In this document: positions 43,501 to 51,698 of the stretch, piece after piece
Numbering within the stretch: the stretch's first letter is position 1
Layout: each line of letters opens with the position of its first letter
From: Chlorobium sp.
GTDB lineage: Bacteria > Bacteroidota > Chlorobiia > Chlorobiales > Chlorobiaceae
Assembly (NCBI GenBank): GCA_028282595.1
Contig: JANQHQ010000036.1
Location: 62,001 to 126,000, forward strand
DNA length: 64,000 bases
Direction of reading: 5' to 3'
Position numbers and translations under genes: made by a program
The notes under the pieces: model-generated
Databases searched by the model: none
What the model was told of the DNA's origin: nothing
The model's input: the letters and a program-made list of their open reading frames with translations, nothing else

Positions 43501-44694
43501 ATGCATAAAAAAACCTTGTCGGACATTACCTGTAAAGGCAGCCGGGTCCTGATGCGTGTGGACTTCAACGTCCCGCTCGACGATCAGGGGAACATCACCA
43601 GCGACAAACGGATTGTCGAGGCGCTCCCCTCCATCAGAAAGGTCACGGAATCCGGCGGCAGGCTGATCCTCATGTCGCATCTCGGAAGACCGAAAGGCAA
43701 GGTTGTCCCCGAACTCTCCCTCTCGCCGGTAGCCGGACGGCTCTCGGAACTGCTCGACACGAAGGTCGTCATGGCGGAAGACTGCATCGGCACGGGAGTG
43801 ATGCAGCAGGCGCTCGCGCTCCAGGACGGCGACATCATGCTGCTCGAAAACCTCCGTTTCCATCCCGAGGAGGAGAAAAACGATCCCGAATTCGCCCGTG
43901 AACTGGCGTCCCTCGGCGAGATCTACGTCAACGACGCGTTCGGCACCGCCCACCGCGCCCATGCGTCTACCGAGGGGATCTGCCGCTTCGTGCAGCCTTC
44001 GGTAGCAGGATTTCTCATTGAGAAGGAGCTGAAATACCTCGGCCGGGCCCTGCATGATCCCGAACGGCCGTTCCTGGCGATTCTCGGCGGCGCGAAGATA
44101 TCGGGCAAGATCGACGTGCTGGAAAACCTCTTCGGCAAGGTCGACGCGGTGCTTGTCGGCGGCGCGATGATCTTCACCTTTTTCAGGGCCATGGGCTACG
44201 AGACCGGCAAATCTCTCGTCGAGGAGGACAAGGTCGAACTGGCCTCGGAACTGCTTGAAACCGCGCGAAAAAACAACCTCCGCATGCTGCTTCCCGAAGA
44301 CGTGGTCGCCGCGCCGGAGCTTGCCGCCACGGCCGAAACCCGTACGGTGGCGGTCACCGACATCCCCGGCGACATGATGGGCCTGGACATCGGCCCCAAA
44401 ACCATCGACAGCTATTCGCGGGAGATCCTGCAGGCGAAAACGATCGTCTGGAACGGACCGATGGGGGCTTTCGAGGTGGAACCCTTCGCAGAGGGAACGA
44501 TTGCGATTGCGCGCGCGCTTGCCGACGCGACCGCGAAAGGCTCGATCTCGATCGTGGGGGGCGGCGACTCCGCGGCGGCCGTGACGAAAGCCGGCCTGGC
44601 TCAGGGCATCACGCACATTTCCACAGGCGGCGGCGCAAGCCTCGAATTCCTCGAAGGCAAGGAACTGCCGGGAATATCGGCGCTGAACGATTAA
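43501..44694 (+). CDS. pgk: Phosphoglycerate kinase
   Basis: A 397-aa glycolytic/gluconeogenic kinase exchanging phosphate between 1,3-bisphosphoglycerate and ADP. LMRVDFNVPL, MSHLGRPKG, AHRAHAST, GGAKISGKIDV and VGGGDSAAAV are all in place. ATG at 43501 follows AAAAAAGGAG with 2 bases between; an upstream start at 43444 would add 19 non-homologous residues. Confidence 0.97.
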   Translation: MHKKTLSDITCKGSRVLMRVDFNVPLDDQGNITSDKRIVEALPSIRKVTESGGRLILMSHLGRPKGKVVPELSLSPVAGRLSELLDTKVVMAEDCIGTGVMQQALALQDGDIMLLENLRFHPEEEKNDPEFARELASLGEIYVNDAFGTAHRAHASTEGICRFVQPSVAGFLIEKELKYLGRALHDPERPFLAILGGAKISGKIDVLENLFGKVDAVLVGGAMIFTFFRAMGYETGKSLVEEDKVELASELLETARKNNLRMLLPEDVVAAPELAATAETRTVAVTDIPGDMMGLDIGPKTIDSYSREILQAKTIVWNGPMGAFEVEPFAEGTIAIARALADATAKGSISIVGGGDSAAAVTKAGLAQGITHISTGGGASLEFLEGKELPGISALND

Positions 44695-44805
44695 CACCGG
44701 GGCCGCATTACTTTCTCCGGCAGGGGAGGGCCAGGCTCGGCCTGCCGTCCCTCAGCCTTTTGCGCCGGAACAACCCTAAACCATCATGAGCCAAGAAATC
44801 GAGGT

Positions 44806-45639
44806 ATGAGCAATTACGACCAGCCTTACAGCCCGGGAGGATTCCGGGTAATGCCCCCGGCCATAAAAGCCATAATTCTCACGAACATTGCCGTCTTCTT
44901 CCTGCAGTTCTCGCCCATCAGCACTATCGTGATGTATTTCGGCCCGCTGTGGCCCGTGGCCTCTTCCGGAGGGTATTCCTTCCAGATATGGCAGCTGCTC
45001 ACCTACATGTTCATGCACGGCAGCCTCACGCACATCCTGTTCAACATGTTCGCCCTCTGGCTGTTCGGCACCGAGATAGAAAACTACTGGGGAACGAAGG
45101 AGTTCACCGCCTACTACTTCACCTGCGGCGTCGGCGCGGCGCTCATCAACCTGATGACGACGATCGGCAGCCCGTCTCCCACCGTCGGGGCTTCCGGCGC
45201 GGTTTTCGGCATCCTTCTGGCATTCGGGATGATGTTTCCGAACCGCTACATCTTTCTCTACTTTCTGTTCCCCGTCAAGGCGAAATACTTCGTCGCGGGG
45301 TACGCCGCACTCGAGCTGTTGCTGGGCATCAACAACTCCACCATGGGCAGCGGCAGCAACATCGCCCATTTCGCACACATCGGCGGCATGGTCGTCGGTT
45401 TCGCCTACATAAAGTTCCGCCAGCAGGGTTGGTCGTTTGCGGACTGGCTCGAAAAAACCTTCCCCAAAAAGGACGACACGGGAGACGGCCCGAAGCTCTA
45501 CCGGAAAAACGACGCTTCATCCCAGACCGATGTCTCCGAAGCCGAGATCGACGAGATTCTCGACAAGATTTCGCGCCAGGGCTACGAATCCCTGACGAAA
45601 GAAGAAAAAACGAAGCTCCTCAAGGCCGGCGACCGTTAG
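44806..45639 (+). CDS. Rhomboid family intramembrane serine protease
   Basis: A 277-aa rhomboid with about six helices. GASGAVFG contains the catalytic serine, and NIAHFAHIGG the catalytic histidine in the last helix; MHGSLTHILFNMFALWLFG is the conserved helix 2/loop. The C-terminal 75 residues are cytoplasmic and charged, ending in DEIDEILDKISRQGYESLT, a short motif common in bacterial rhomboids. Substrate unknown. Confidence 0.92.
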   Translation: MSNYDQPYSPGGFRVMPPAIKAIILTNIAVFFLQFSPISTIVMYFGPLWPVASSGGYSFQIWQLLTYMFMHGSLTHILFNMFALWLFGTEIENYWGTKEFTAYYFTCGVGAALINLMTTIGSPSPTVGASGAVFGILLAFGMMFPNRYIFLYFLFPVKAKYFVAGYAALELLLGINNSTMGSGSNIAHFAHIGGMVVGFAYIKFRQQGWSFADWLEKTFPKKDDTGDGPKLYRKNDASSQTDVSEAEIDEILDKISRQGYESLTKEEKTKLLKAGDR

Positions 45640-45669
45640 GGATGCGCCGCCACCATCCGTCCACGCGTT

Positions 45670-46128
45670 ATGGCCTCAACCGGAAAAAGAACCTTCGAAC
45701 GGGCAAAGAAAAGAGCCGAGTCGATCCTGAAAGACCCGGAGAAGACGAAAGAGATCGTCGACTCGGCAATGAACCGGGCCGAACGCGCCGGAACCGGCAC
45801 GCAGTTCCAGGAGATCGCGGCCAAGTTCCAGGCGTTCATACGTCTCGTCCGCGCTTACGCGAACCGGGAATACCGGTTTATTCCCTGGCAGACGATCATA
45901 CTCGGCGTGGCGGCCCTCGTCTACTTCGTCACCCCGTTCGACGCTATCTTCGACTTCATCCCCATCCTCGGTTTCGCCGACGACGTCGCCATTCTCACGG
46001 CCGTCTTCTCCTCGATCAACCATGAAATAGACAGGTTCATAGCGTGGGAAAGCGAGCGCGTAAGCGAAACGCCTCCCGAAGAAACCGCCGCCGTGGAGGC
46101 GGACTTCGAGGAAGTGAAGGAAGGGTAA
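45670..46128 (+). CDS. YkvA/DUF1232 membrane protein
   Basis: A 152-aa protein with an N-terminal basic region and a DUF1232 core (about 77-120: AALVYFVTPFDAIFDFIPILGFADDVAIL), which forms a short re-entrant or membrane helix. Function unknown. Its acidic C-terminus ends at a stop codon that abuts the truncated ATPase stub on the other strand, so the last residues may have changed when neighbouring DNA was lost. Confidence 0.85.
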   Translation: MASTGKRTFERAKKRAESILKDPEKTKEIVDSAMNRAERAGTGTQFQEIAAKFQAFIRLVRAYANREYRFIPWQTIILGVAALVYFVTPFDAIFDFIPILGFADDVAILTAVFSSINHEIDRFIAWESERVSETPPEETAAVEADFEEVKEG

Positions 46129-46214
46129 ATAACGAGATTCTTGCCGTCGACCTTTAACTGGCGGACTCCGAGAAACGCCTTGTAATCGGTGATTTCGATT
46201 GTATCGATTCTCAT
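46129..46214 (-). pseudogene. N-terminal stub of an AAA (RecF/OLD-like) ATPase gene
   Basis: Reading from the ATG at 46212-46214 gives MRIDTIEITDYKAFLGV... up to GKNLVIY. This is the standard start of SMC/RecF-like AAA ATPases, where the Walker A loop (GENGSGKS) should follow next. Instead the sequence runs into the opposite-strand DUF1232 gene, so everything after about 29 residues is lost. Its ATG overlaps the stop of the AlbA_2 gene (ATGA), showing it was once the next gene of that operon. Confidence 0.75.
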
Positions 46215-47617
46215 TCGATCACTTCCCAATGTCCTCCTTTTTGCGGCCCTACATATTTCAGCTTACCCGCCTTGACCAGCTTTGCACCGGCACGCTCAAC
46301 AGCGCTTAAGGATTTTCCAACAGTTTCAGCTACCTCGCCCAATGTCAGATGTGGGTTGCCCTTCAGTGCATTCAATATCAATTCTGGCGTTTTCACCGGC
46401 GTTTTCACCGGCGTTTTCACCGGCGTTTTTTGCAATTCTCCTGCAAATTCGAGGTCCTGCACCGGTTTGCGGTGAATCATTGCCGTGAAAAGGCACCCCT
46501 CGTGGTCGTCGGTAAACTCTATGTCCGGCCACACCTCAAGCGCTCTTGTAATACCTGAGCCAAGCCCATGATAAGGCAGAAGACCCTTCGCCACAAAAGA
46601 GACCAGAATCGGGTTGCGGATATTGGAATTCCCTATCCGGATTTTCTCTACAGTCAGATTGTCGGGCAAATGCCCTGGACTGATAATCTCGATGCGATTG
46701 TCGAAGATAAACAGTCGAATCGGCGCGCTGACGAGGTAATCACGATGCACCAGGGCGTTGACCAGCAGTTCCTCGAATACCGTTTCGGGAATCTCCGGAA
46801 TACCCGGCGCATTCACACCTCTCCCTGCCTGCAGCTTATGCAGATTGCGCATGATAAAGGCCAATGCATCCTCGAAGATTTTCTCCAGCGGTCCGGAAAA
46901 ATCCTCGGTGTCAAGATACTCGGAAACATGTACTTCATTACCGGGATAACGAATTGCCTTGACGACAAACTGCGGCACGATCCATTCCGGCTTTTCGGCA
47001 AACAAAAGCACCCCTGCCAGGTTGAGGTTCTGATCCTCACCAGCAAGATTCATGTTCTGTAGCAGTTTTGTCAACTCTTCCGTGGATTCAGGATACTCCT
47101 GCTTGTAGACATCACGCAGAAAATCGCGGAAACGCAGTTTGTCCAGCTTGTCAATTCCCGCCCTGGTCGGCAGTTCATCCGCATGGAACTGGTTGGTAAG
47201 CTGGAACAGACGCCGCAGCTCTTCCTTGGAGTTCACTCTACGCTTGTCGGCTCCCGCCTTGAGCCAGATCACCCCGTTCTTGTCGAAATAGGGCTTGTCG
47301 AGGCCTTTGGGTACGGAAAGCGCAATCACAACGCGGCCGTCGCCGAACATCACGTTTTCCGTCTCCACCGTCAGGGCGCTACGAACCAGCTGGCTCGCAG
47401 CATTACTGACAAGCTGATTGATCCGACCAACATCCTGCTGCGACAATCCGGGAACAGACCCGTCATCGGCAACACCGATCAGGATGATGCCGCCATTGGT
47501 ATTGGCAAACGCCGCCATTTCCGAAGCCAACGATTCGGCATTCCTCACATCCGCCTTGAACTGACGGCGACTGTCTTCACCACGGCTTATTTCTTTTTTC
47601 AGTGATTCCGGAGTCAT
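46211..47617 (-). CDS. AlbA_2 / HATPase_c_4 putative transcriptional regulator
   Basis: A 468-aa Schlafen/AlbA_2-type protein. The N-terminus (EDSRRQFKADVRNAESLASEMAAFANTNGG) is the AlbA_2 nucleic-acid-binding domain; NALVHRDYLVSAPIRLFIFDN and HGLGSGITRALE in the middle are the ATPase-like domain. Near residues 396-411 is a TPVK tandem repeat, and the last 60 residues form a winged helix (LTLGEVAETVGKSLSAVERAGAKLVKAGKL). Such genes are frequent passengers in restriction-modification operons. Both flanking partners are decayed here, so it is an intact survivor of a broken operon. Confidence 0.88.
   Translation of the reverse strand: MTPESLKKEISRGEDSRRQFKADVRNAESLASEMAAFANTNGGIILIGVADDGSVPGLSQQDVGRINQLVSNAASQLVRSALTVETENVMFGDGRVVIALSVPKGLDKPYFDKNGVIWLKAGADKRRVNSKEELRRLFQLTNQFHADELPTRAGIDKLDKLRFRDFLRDVYKQEYPESTEELTKLLQNMNLAGEDQNLNLAGVLLFAEKPEWIVPQFVVKAIRYPGNEVHVSEYLDTEDFSGPLEKIFEDALAFIMRNLHKLQAGRGVNAPGIPEIPETVFEELLVNALVHRDYLVSAPIRLFIFDNRIEIISPGHLPDNLTVEKIRIGNSNIRNPILVSFVAKGLLPYHGLGSGITRALEVWPDIEFTDDHEGCLFTAMIHRKPVQDLEFAGELQKTPVKTPVKTPVKTPELILNALKGNPHLTLGEVAETVGKSLSAVERAGAKLVKAGKLKYVGPQKGGHWEVIE
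46386..46429. repeat. 12-bp in-frame tandem repeat (TPVK codons)
   Basis: Three perfect copies of GGCGTTTTCACC and a partial fourth lie inside the AlbA_2 gene. They encode KTPVKTPVKTPVKTP and join the ATPase-like domain to the winged helix. Copy-number change keeps the frame and alters only linker length. Confidence 0.95.
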
Positions 47618-47878
47618 CGTTTCAGGGTTTCGCGGATCGTTCGAACCACCTTGACGCTGTCAAGTTCTTCCAGACGGTTTCGAACGGGATGAGAGGGGTC
47701 GTACAGCCGATCGAACTCGCGTTGGATAACGGCCATTTTTTGCTCTTCGCTCATATCCTTCTGTAAGCAGACTCAATTCTCCGAGATGGGGTGATATTTC
47801 CTTATCTGCATCTTTAATCTCTTCGGGAAAATACAGTTCGCATATCAGGCCGTCGATAGGTCGCTCGAAATACACAGC
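47614..47878 (-). pseudogene. C-terminal remnant of an Eco57I/type IIG-like methylase-endonuclease
   Basis: In one frame the sequence reads AVYFERPIDGLICELYFPEEI...HLGEL, then the frame is lost. In the next frame a 46-codon stretch from ATG at 47752-47754 reads MSEEQKMAVIQREFDRLYDP, then SHPVRNRLEELDSVKVVRTI and stops. Together they match the typical tail of large N6-adenine methylase/restriction proteins (IDxxVYELYF...LYDxxHPVR...VVRxIE). A one-base frameshift near 47755-47775 separates them, and the N-terminal part of the gene is gone. The stop overlaps the AlbA_2 ATG (ATGA). The 46-codon part could still be translated as a small protein. Confidence 0.65.
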
Positions 47879-48186
47879 AGGAATCCTTTGCTGACATTGG
47901 TGTCCGGTTAAAAAAGGCGCGTTGAGGTGAAAAATTGATAGGAATGTGACAATATACGGCTGTATCGAAAACAAGAGCAAAACCAGGCAATAACATTGCG
48001 CTCATTCCGGTGGTTGTGTAATCACATTACAGCCAAAAACGAAACCTTTCGCCCGGCCTGCGCATAGAACAAGTGTAGACCCTGAATGCGGGCCAGCATG
48101 TCGCTGTCGTCGCCGCAGTCCGGTGTGCACATGAATGTGGTGGTCCGCTGTCGACCGGAAAAAAACACTTTTCATAGGAGGGAACG
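47879..48186. other. Intergenic stretch without recognisable gene
   Basis: 308 bases between the methylase remnant and the WXXGXW gene. It may include further decayed sequence of the lost methylase (47879-47980), but I cannot recognise it. A strong GGAGG at the right end belongs to the next gene. Confidence 0.5.
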
Positions 48187-48522
48187 ATGAAAAACGGCAA
48201 ATTTGCGTTGGTGCTGCTCTGCCTGTTTATGGCGCTGCCTCTCGAGTCCTGTGTCGTCGCCCGGCCGGCAAGGCCCGGACCGAACTTCGTCTGGGTGTCC
48301 CCCAGAACCGTAGCCGCAGGAGTCGTCATTCCGGGGCACTGGGTTTACAGAGGCAAGCCTCACAAGAACAAGGTGTGGGTGCCCTGCCACAACAACCGCC
48401 GGGGGAACCGGGTAAGCGGTCACTGGAAAACCATACACGCCCCGAGAAAGGGAGCCGTCTGGGTTCCCGGGCACTGGTCGAGGAGAGGCCACTGGGTGGA
48501 CGGCCACTGGCGGTATCGCTGA
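48187..48522 (+). CDS. WXXGXW-repeat lipoprotein
   Basis: A 111-aa predicted lipoprotein: signal peptide with lipobox LESC (Cys22), then basic WXXGXW-type repeats (VIPGHWVYRGKPH, VSGHWKTIHAP, WVPGHWSRRGHW, VDGHWRYR). Repeat proteins of this kind are small surface or periplasmic proteins without known function. The ATG has a perfect GGAGG 5 bases upstream. The mature protein is very rich in His, Trp and Arg. Confidence 0.85.
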   Translation: MKNGKFALVLLCLFMALPLESCVVARPARPGPNFVWVSPRTVAAGVVIPGHWVYRGKPHKNKVWVPCHNNRRGNRVSGHWKTIHAPRKGAVWVPGHWSRRGHWVDGHWRYR

Positions 48523-48529
48523 CCTACAT

Positions 48530-48570
48530 CCCGCAGCGGAAGTCTGAAAAACAGATGCTTCCGCTGCGGG
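48530..48570 (+). terminator. Large hairpin after WXXGXW gene
   Basis: CCCGCAGCGGAAG pairs with CTTCCGCTGCGGG (13 bp), with an inner TCTG/CAGA stem and an AAAAA loop. It starts 8 bases after the stop codon. There is no T-run, so it may stabilise the mRNA 3' end rather than terminate by itself. Confidence 0.6.
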
Positions 48571-48848
48571 CCTCACTATCTCTCCCTGCCTGCCGCTCTT
48601 TCTCCGCTTCTGTTCCGGGCAAAGACATTCCGACTCACCTTTTCTCCACCGAAGCGCTGTCGACCGTGAACTCCTCGTCCCCCGTCATCCGGGCACTTCG
48701 AACGACCGAGGGGAAACAGCCGCATTTCAGGAACGAGTCCTTTTCCTGCCCGTTTTTCCGTTCAAAACACCATAGTAACTATCGTATAACTGCCATATCT
48801 TACATAAGCTTATCACTTGTGATCAGTCAATCTTCAGGGGACAGCACA
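48571..48848 (+). promoter_or_regulatory. purT upstream region
   Basis: Together with the preceding hairpin this forms a 326-base gene gap. The last 80 bases are AT-rich. ATCAC-TT-GTGAT (48812-48823) is a short inverted repeat that could be an operator, about 25 bases before purT. AGGGGA lies about 8 bases before its ATG. No promoter is convincing. Confidence 0.35.
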
Positions 48849-50030
48849 ATGACCATGCCGAAAAAAATCATGCTGCTGGGCAGCGGAGAACTGGGGAAGG
48901 AGTTCGTCATTGCCGTCAAACGGCTGGGGCAGTATGTTGTGGCGGTGGACAGCTACGACGATGCGCCGGCGCAGCAGGTGGCCGACCTGCGGGAGGTTGT
49001 CGACATGCTCGACGGCGCGGCGCTCGACGCTCTGGTGGAAAAACACCGGCCCGATATCGTGGTGCCGGAAATAGAGGCTATCCGCACGGAGCGCTTCTAC
49101 GAATATGAAAAGCAGGGGGTACAGGTCGTACCGTCGGCCCGGGCGGCCAATTTCACGATGAACCGCAGGGCGATTCGGGACTTGGCGGCCAAAGAGCTGG
49201 GCCTGAAAACGGCGAGGTATCGCTACGCCTCGTCGCCGCAAGAGCTGACGGCGGCCGTGGAGGCTATCGGTCCGCCCTGTGTGGTCAAACCGCTGATGAG
49301 CTCTTCGGGGAAAGGACAATCGGTCGTCAAAAGCGCCGACGATATCCTGCGCGCCTGGGACTGTTCGCAGAGCGGCAAACGGGGGGACGGTGCGGAGGCG
49401 ATCGTGGAATCGTTCGTCCGGTTTCATACCGAGATCACGCTGCTCACGGTGACGCAACAGAACGGCCCGACGCTCTTCTGTCCGCCGATAGGTCATCGTC
49501 AGGAGCGGGGTGACTATCAGGAAAGCTGGCAGCCTTGCCGTATCGAAGAGGCGTGGCTGCAGGAAGCGCAAGAGATGGCCGGGAAGGTCACCCGCGCGCT
49601 CGGAGGCGCGGGCATCTGGGGCGTCGAGTTCTTTCTTGCCGACGAGGGACTATACTTCTCGGAGCTTTCCCCCCGTCCCCACGACACCGGCATGGTCACG
49701 CTGGCGGGTACGCAGAACCTGACGGAATTCGAGTTGCACGCCCGCGCCGTTCTCGGCCTGCCGATCCCGGAGATCGCGCTCTTGCGCGCAGGGGCGAGCG
49801 CGGTGATCCTTGCCGAAAGGAACGGAACCCGCCCCCGGTTCACCGGACTCGGGGAAGCCCTCGTAGAACCCTGCACCGACATCCGAATCTTCGGAAAACC
49901 GGGAACCCGCCCCTACCGCCGTATGGGCGTCGCCCTCGCCGCCGCCGAACCCGGAAGCGACATCGAAACCGTCAGGGAAAAAGCGATCGCCGCCGCCGCG
50001 AAGGTAACCGTCATCTGCGAGGAAAACTGA
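48849..50030 (+). CDS. purT: Formate-dependent GAR transformylase
   Basis: A 393-aa ATP-grasp enzyme adding formate to glycinamide ribonucleotide in purine synthesis. IMLLGSGELGKEFVIAVKRLG, VVPEIEAIRT, PSARAANFTMNRRAIRDLAA, VVKPLMSSSGKGQSVV and FSELSPRPHDTGMVTL are family signatures. ATG at 48849 gives the normal length; the frame is open much further upstream through the WXXGXW gene region but without homology. Confidence 0.97.
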   Translation: MTMPKKIMLLGSGELGKEFVIAVKRLGQYVVAVDSYDDAPAQQVADLREVVDMLDGAALDALVEKHRPDIVVPEIEAIRTERFYEYEKQGVQVVPSARAANFTMNRRAIRDLAAKELGLKTARYRYASSPQELTAAVEAIGPPCVVKPLMSSSGKGQSVVKSADDILRAWDCSQSGKRGDGAEAIVESFVRFHTEITLLTVTQQNGPTLFCPPIGHRQERGDYQESWQPCRIEEAWLQEAQEMAGKVTRALGGAGIWGVEFFLADEGLYFSELSPRPHDTGMVTLAGTQNLTEFELHARAVLGLPIPEIALLRAGASAVILAERNGTRPRFTGLGEALVEPCTDIRIFGKPGTRPYRRMGVALAAAEPGSDIETVREKAIAAAAKVTVICEEN

Positions 50031-50057
50031 GAATCACTAAAAAACAACCTCCATTCA

Positions 50058-50197
50058 CGCTCCCGGAAGAACCGTCACGAGAGGTTCCGAGAGCAAGGCG
50101 AACGGAGCACAGGAACCGGAGTGTACTGAAGTACATGAGGATTCCGAGCACCGCCCAACGCAGCTATCGAAACTCGCAGCAGGTTGTTCCGGGAGCG
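50058..50197. repeat. 140-bp inverted-repeat element, copy F
   Basis: The ends CGCTCCCGGAAGAACC (50058-50073) and GGTTGTTCCGGGAGCG (50182-50197) are 16-bp inverted repeats with one mismatch. Inside are CAAGGCGAACGGAG and ATGAGGATTCCGA, both also found in element D, and a GTAC-TGAA-GTAC hairpin. It fills the gap between convergent purT and the methyltransferase gene and could also act as a terminator. Confidence 0.8.
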
Positions 50198-50198
50198 T

Positions 50199-51641
50199 TC
50201 AAAACGTTCGTCTGAACCTAGCCAGCGTCTCGACATGACTGGTGTGCGGGAACATGTCGACCGGTCGCACCTCTTCGAGCCGGTAATCCGACTGGCAGAT
50301 CTCCTTGCCGTCCCTTGCGAGATTCGCGGGATTGCAGCTCACGTAGACGATCGTCTCGGGCTGGAGACGAACCATCGTTTTCAGCGCTTTGGGATGCATG
50401 CCCGCCCTCGGGGGATCGGTCACGACGACCCTTGGCGGACCGAACTCATCGAGCGTGCCGAGGAGATTTTCAAAATCCTTCAGGTCGATCCGGTAGAAGG
50501 AAGCGTTCGAGATCCCGTTGCGCGCGGCGTTCTCCCCGGCGTCGGCGATCGAGCTTTCGACGATCTCCAGGCCGACGGCCCGTCCGCACCGCCGGGCGAG
50601 GTAGAGGGTGATGGTGCCCGTTCCGCAATAGAGGTCGTAGACCGTGTCGTCCGGCTTCAGTCCGGCCATCGCCACGATCCCTTCGTAGAGCGCTTCGGCC
50701 TGCGAGGTGTTGGTCTGAAAGAAGGAGTTTGCCGAGATCCTGAAGTGCAGATCCCCGAGGCGCTCCTCGATAGAACCGTTGCCCACAACGGTGTACTCCC
50801 TTTCGCCGACCGCCACGGTGTTCTTCCTGGCGGTAACGTTGTTGACGACCGTCATCTTCCTGCCGGGCATGCCGGCGGCGAGCCGCTCGCCGTACTCCTT
50901 CATAAGCGCCCCGTCATGGGAGGAGGTGACGATATTGACCATCAGTTCGTCGTGCTCCCGGCTCTGACGGAGCACCAGATTCCTGAGAAATCCGCTGTGC
51001 TCCCTCGCGGCGTAGGGAGAAAGGCCCTTTTCGAGCGCGAACTCGCGCGTCACGTCGAGCGCACGGTTCATCGCTTCGGTTGCGATATAACAGGTATCGA
51101 TTTCCAGAACCTTTTCGAAGTTTCCCGGAGCGTGGAACCCGAGAGCGAAATCCTTCGGCTTCTCGAGCTTTTCCAGGGACAACTCCTCGGGCATCAGGTA
51201 GCGTTTGCTCGAACAGGAAAGCTCCACCTTGTTGCGATAGTGCCAGGGGCTCGGCGCCGGTAGCACCGGCTGCACCTCGATACCGCGGAAACCGCCGATG
51301 TGCTCGAGCGCATCGAGCACTTTTTTACGTTTGTAGCGGAGCTGTGCGTCGTAGGTGACGTGCATCCACTTGCACCCGCCGCATACCCCGAAGACCGGGC
51401 ATCTCGGCTCGACCCTGTCGGGGGAGGGCGCGAGAATTTCGAGCGCAACCGCCTCGATATAGCCTGACCGGACCTTGGTTACCTTCGCCGACACCCGGTC
51501 CCCGACGGCAAGCGTGCCCCGCACAAGCACGCCCGCGCCGTCGGGGAGTCGCCCGAAGCACCGGTCTTTCTCGGCGATATCCGAAATATCGAGATCTATG
51601 CGTTCCCCTTTCCTGTACCGGTCCCTGAGGTTGTTTTCCAT
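50199..51641 (-). CDS. TrmA/RlmD-family 23S rRNA (uracil-5-)-methyltransferase
   Basis: A 480-aa enzyme. An N-terminal TRAM domain (about 10-70) is followed by a cysteine cluster (CPVFGVCGGCKW) for a 4Fe-4S centre. The SAM site is YDLYCGTGTITLYLA, and VYVSCNPANLARD carries the catalytic cysteine that attacks uracil C6. The RlmD/RlmCD assignment (U1939 or U747) follows from the TRAM and Fe-S parts; the exact uridine cannot be read. Confidence 0.9.
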   Translation of the reverse strand: MENNLRDRYRKGERIDLDISDIAEKDRCFGRLPDGAGVLVRGTLAVGDRVSAKVTKVRSGYIEAVALEILAPSPDRVEPRCPVFGVCGGCKWMHVTYDAQLRYKRKKVLDALEHIGGFRGIEVQPVLPAPSPWHYRNKVELSCSSKRYLMPEELSLEKLEKPKDFALGFHAPGNFEKVLEIDTCYIATEAMNRALDVTREFALEKGLSPYAAREHSGFLRNLVLRQSREHDELMVNIVTSSHDGALMKEYGERLAAGMPGRKMTVVNNVTARKNTVAVGEREYTVVGNGSIEERLGDLHFRISANSFFQTNTSQAEALYEGIVAMAGLKPDDTVYDLYCGTGTITLYLARRCGRAVGLEIVESSIADAGENAARNGISNASFYRIDLKDFENLLGTLDEFGPPRVVVTDPPRAGMHPKALKTMVRLQPETIVYVSCNPANLARDGKEICQSDYRLEEVRPVDMFPHTSHVETLARFRRTF

Positions 51642-51698
51642 GATGGTCGAATCGTACTGTTGCGCCGCTGCAATCCCGCACCGCTCCTTCGACAGCCG

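Noticed and set aside
44695..44805. Terminator after pgk
   Set aside because: GGCAGG...CCTGCC can pair, but there is no T-run and the loop is long, so it is not listed.
46386..46429. CRISPR array
   Set aside because: The repeats are 12 bp without spacers and lie inside a coding frame. The 100-145 repeat likewise lacks spacers.
47660..47980. Intact 106-aa gene
   Set aside because: Only its middle matches the tail of large methylases, and the homology continues in another frame, so it is treated as a frameshifted remnant.
48135..48848. PurT extended to 631 aa upstream
   Set aside because: The extension covers the WXXGXW gene in another frame and the intergenic hairpin; the family begins at 48849.
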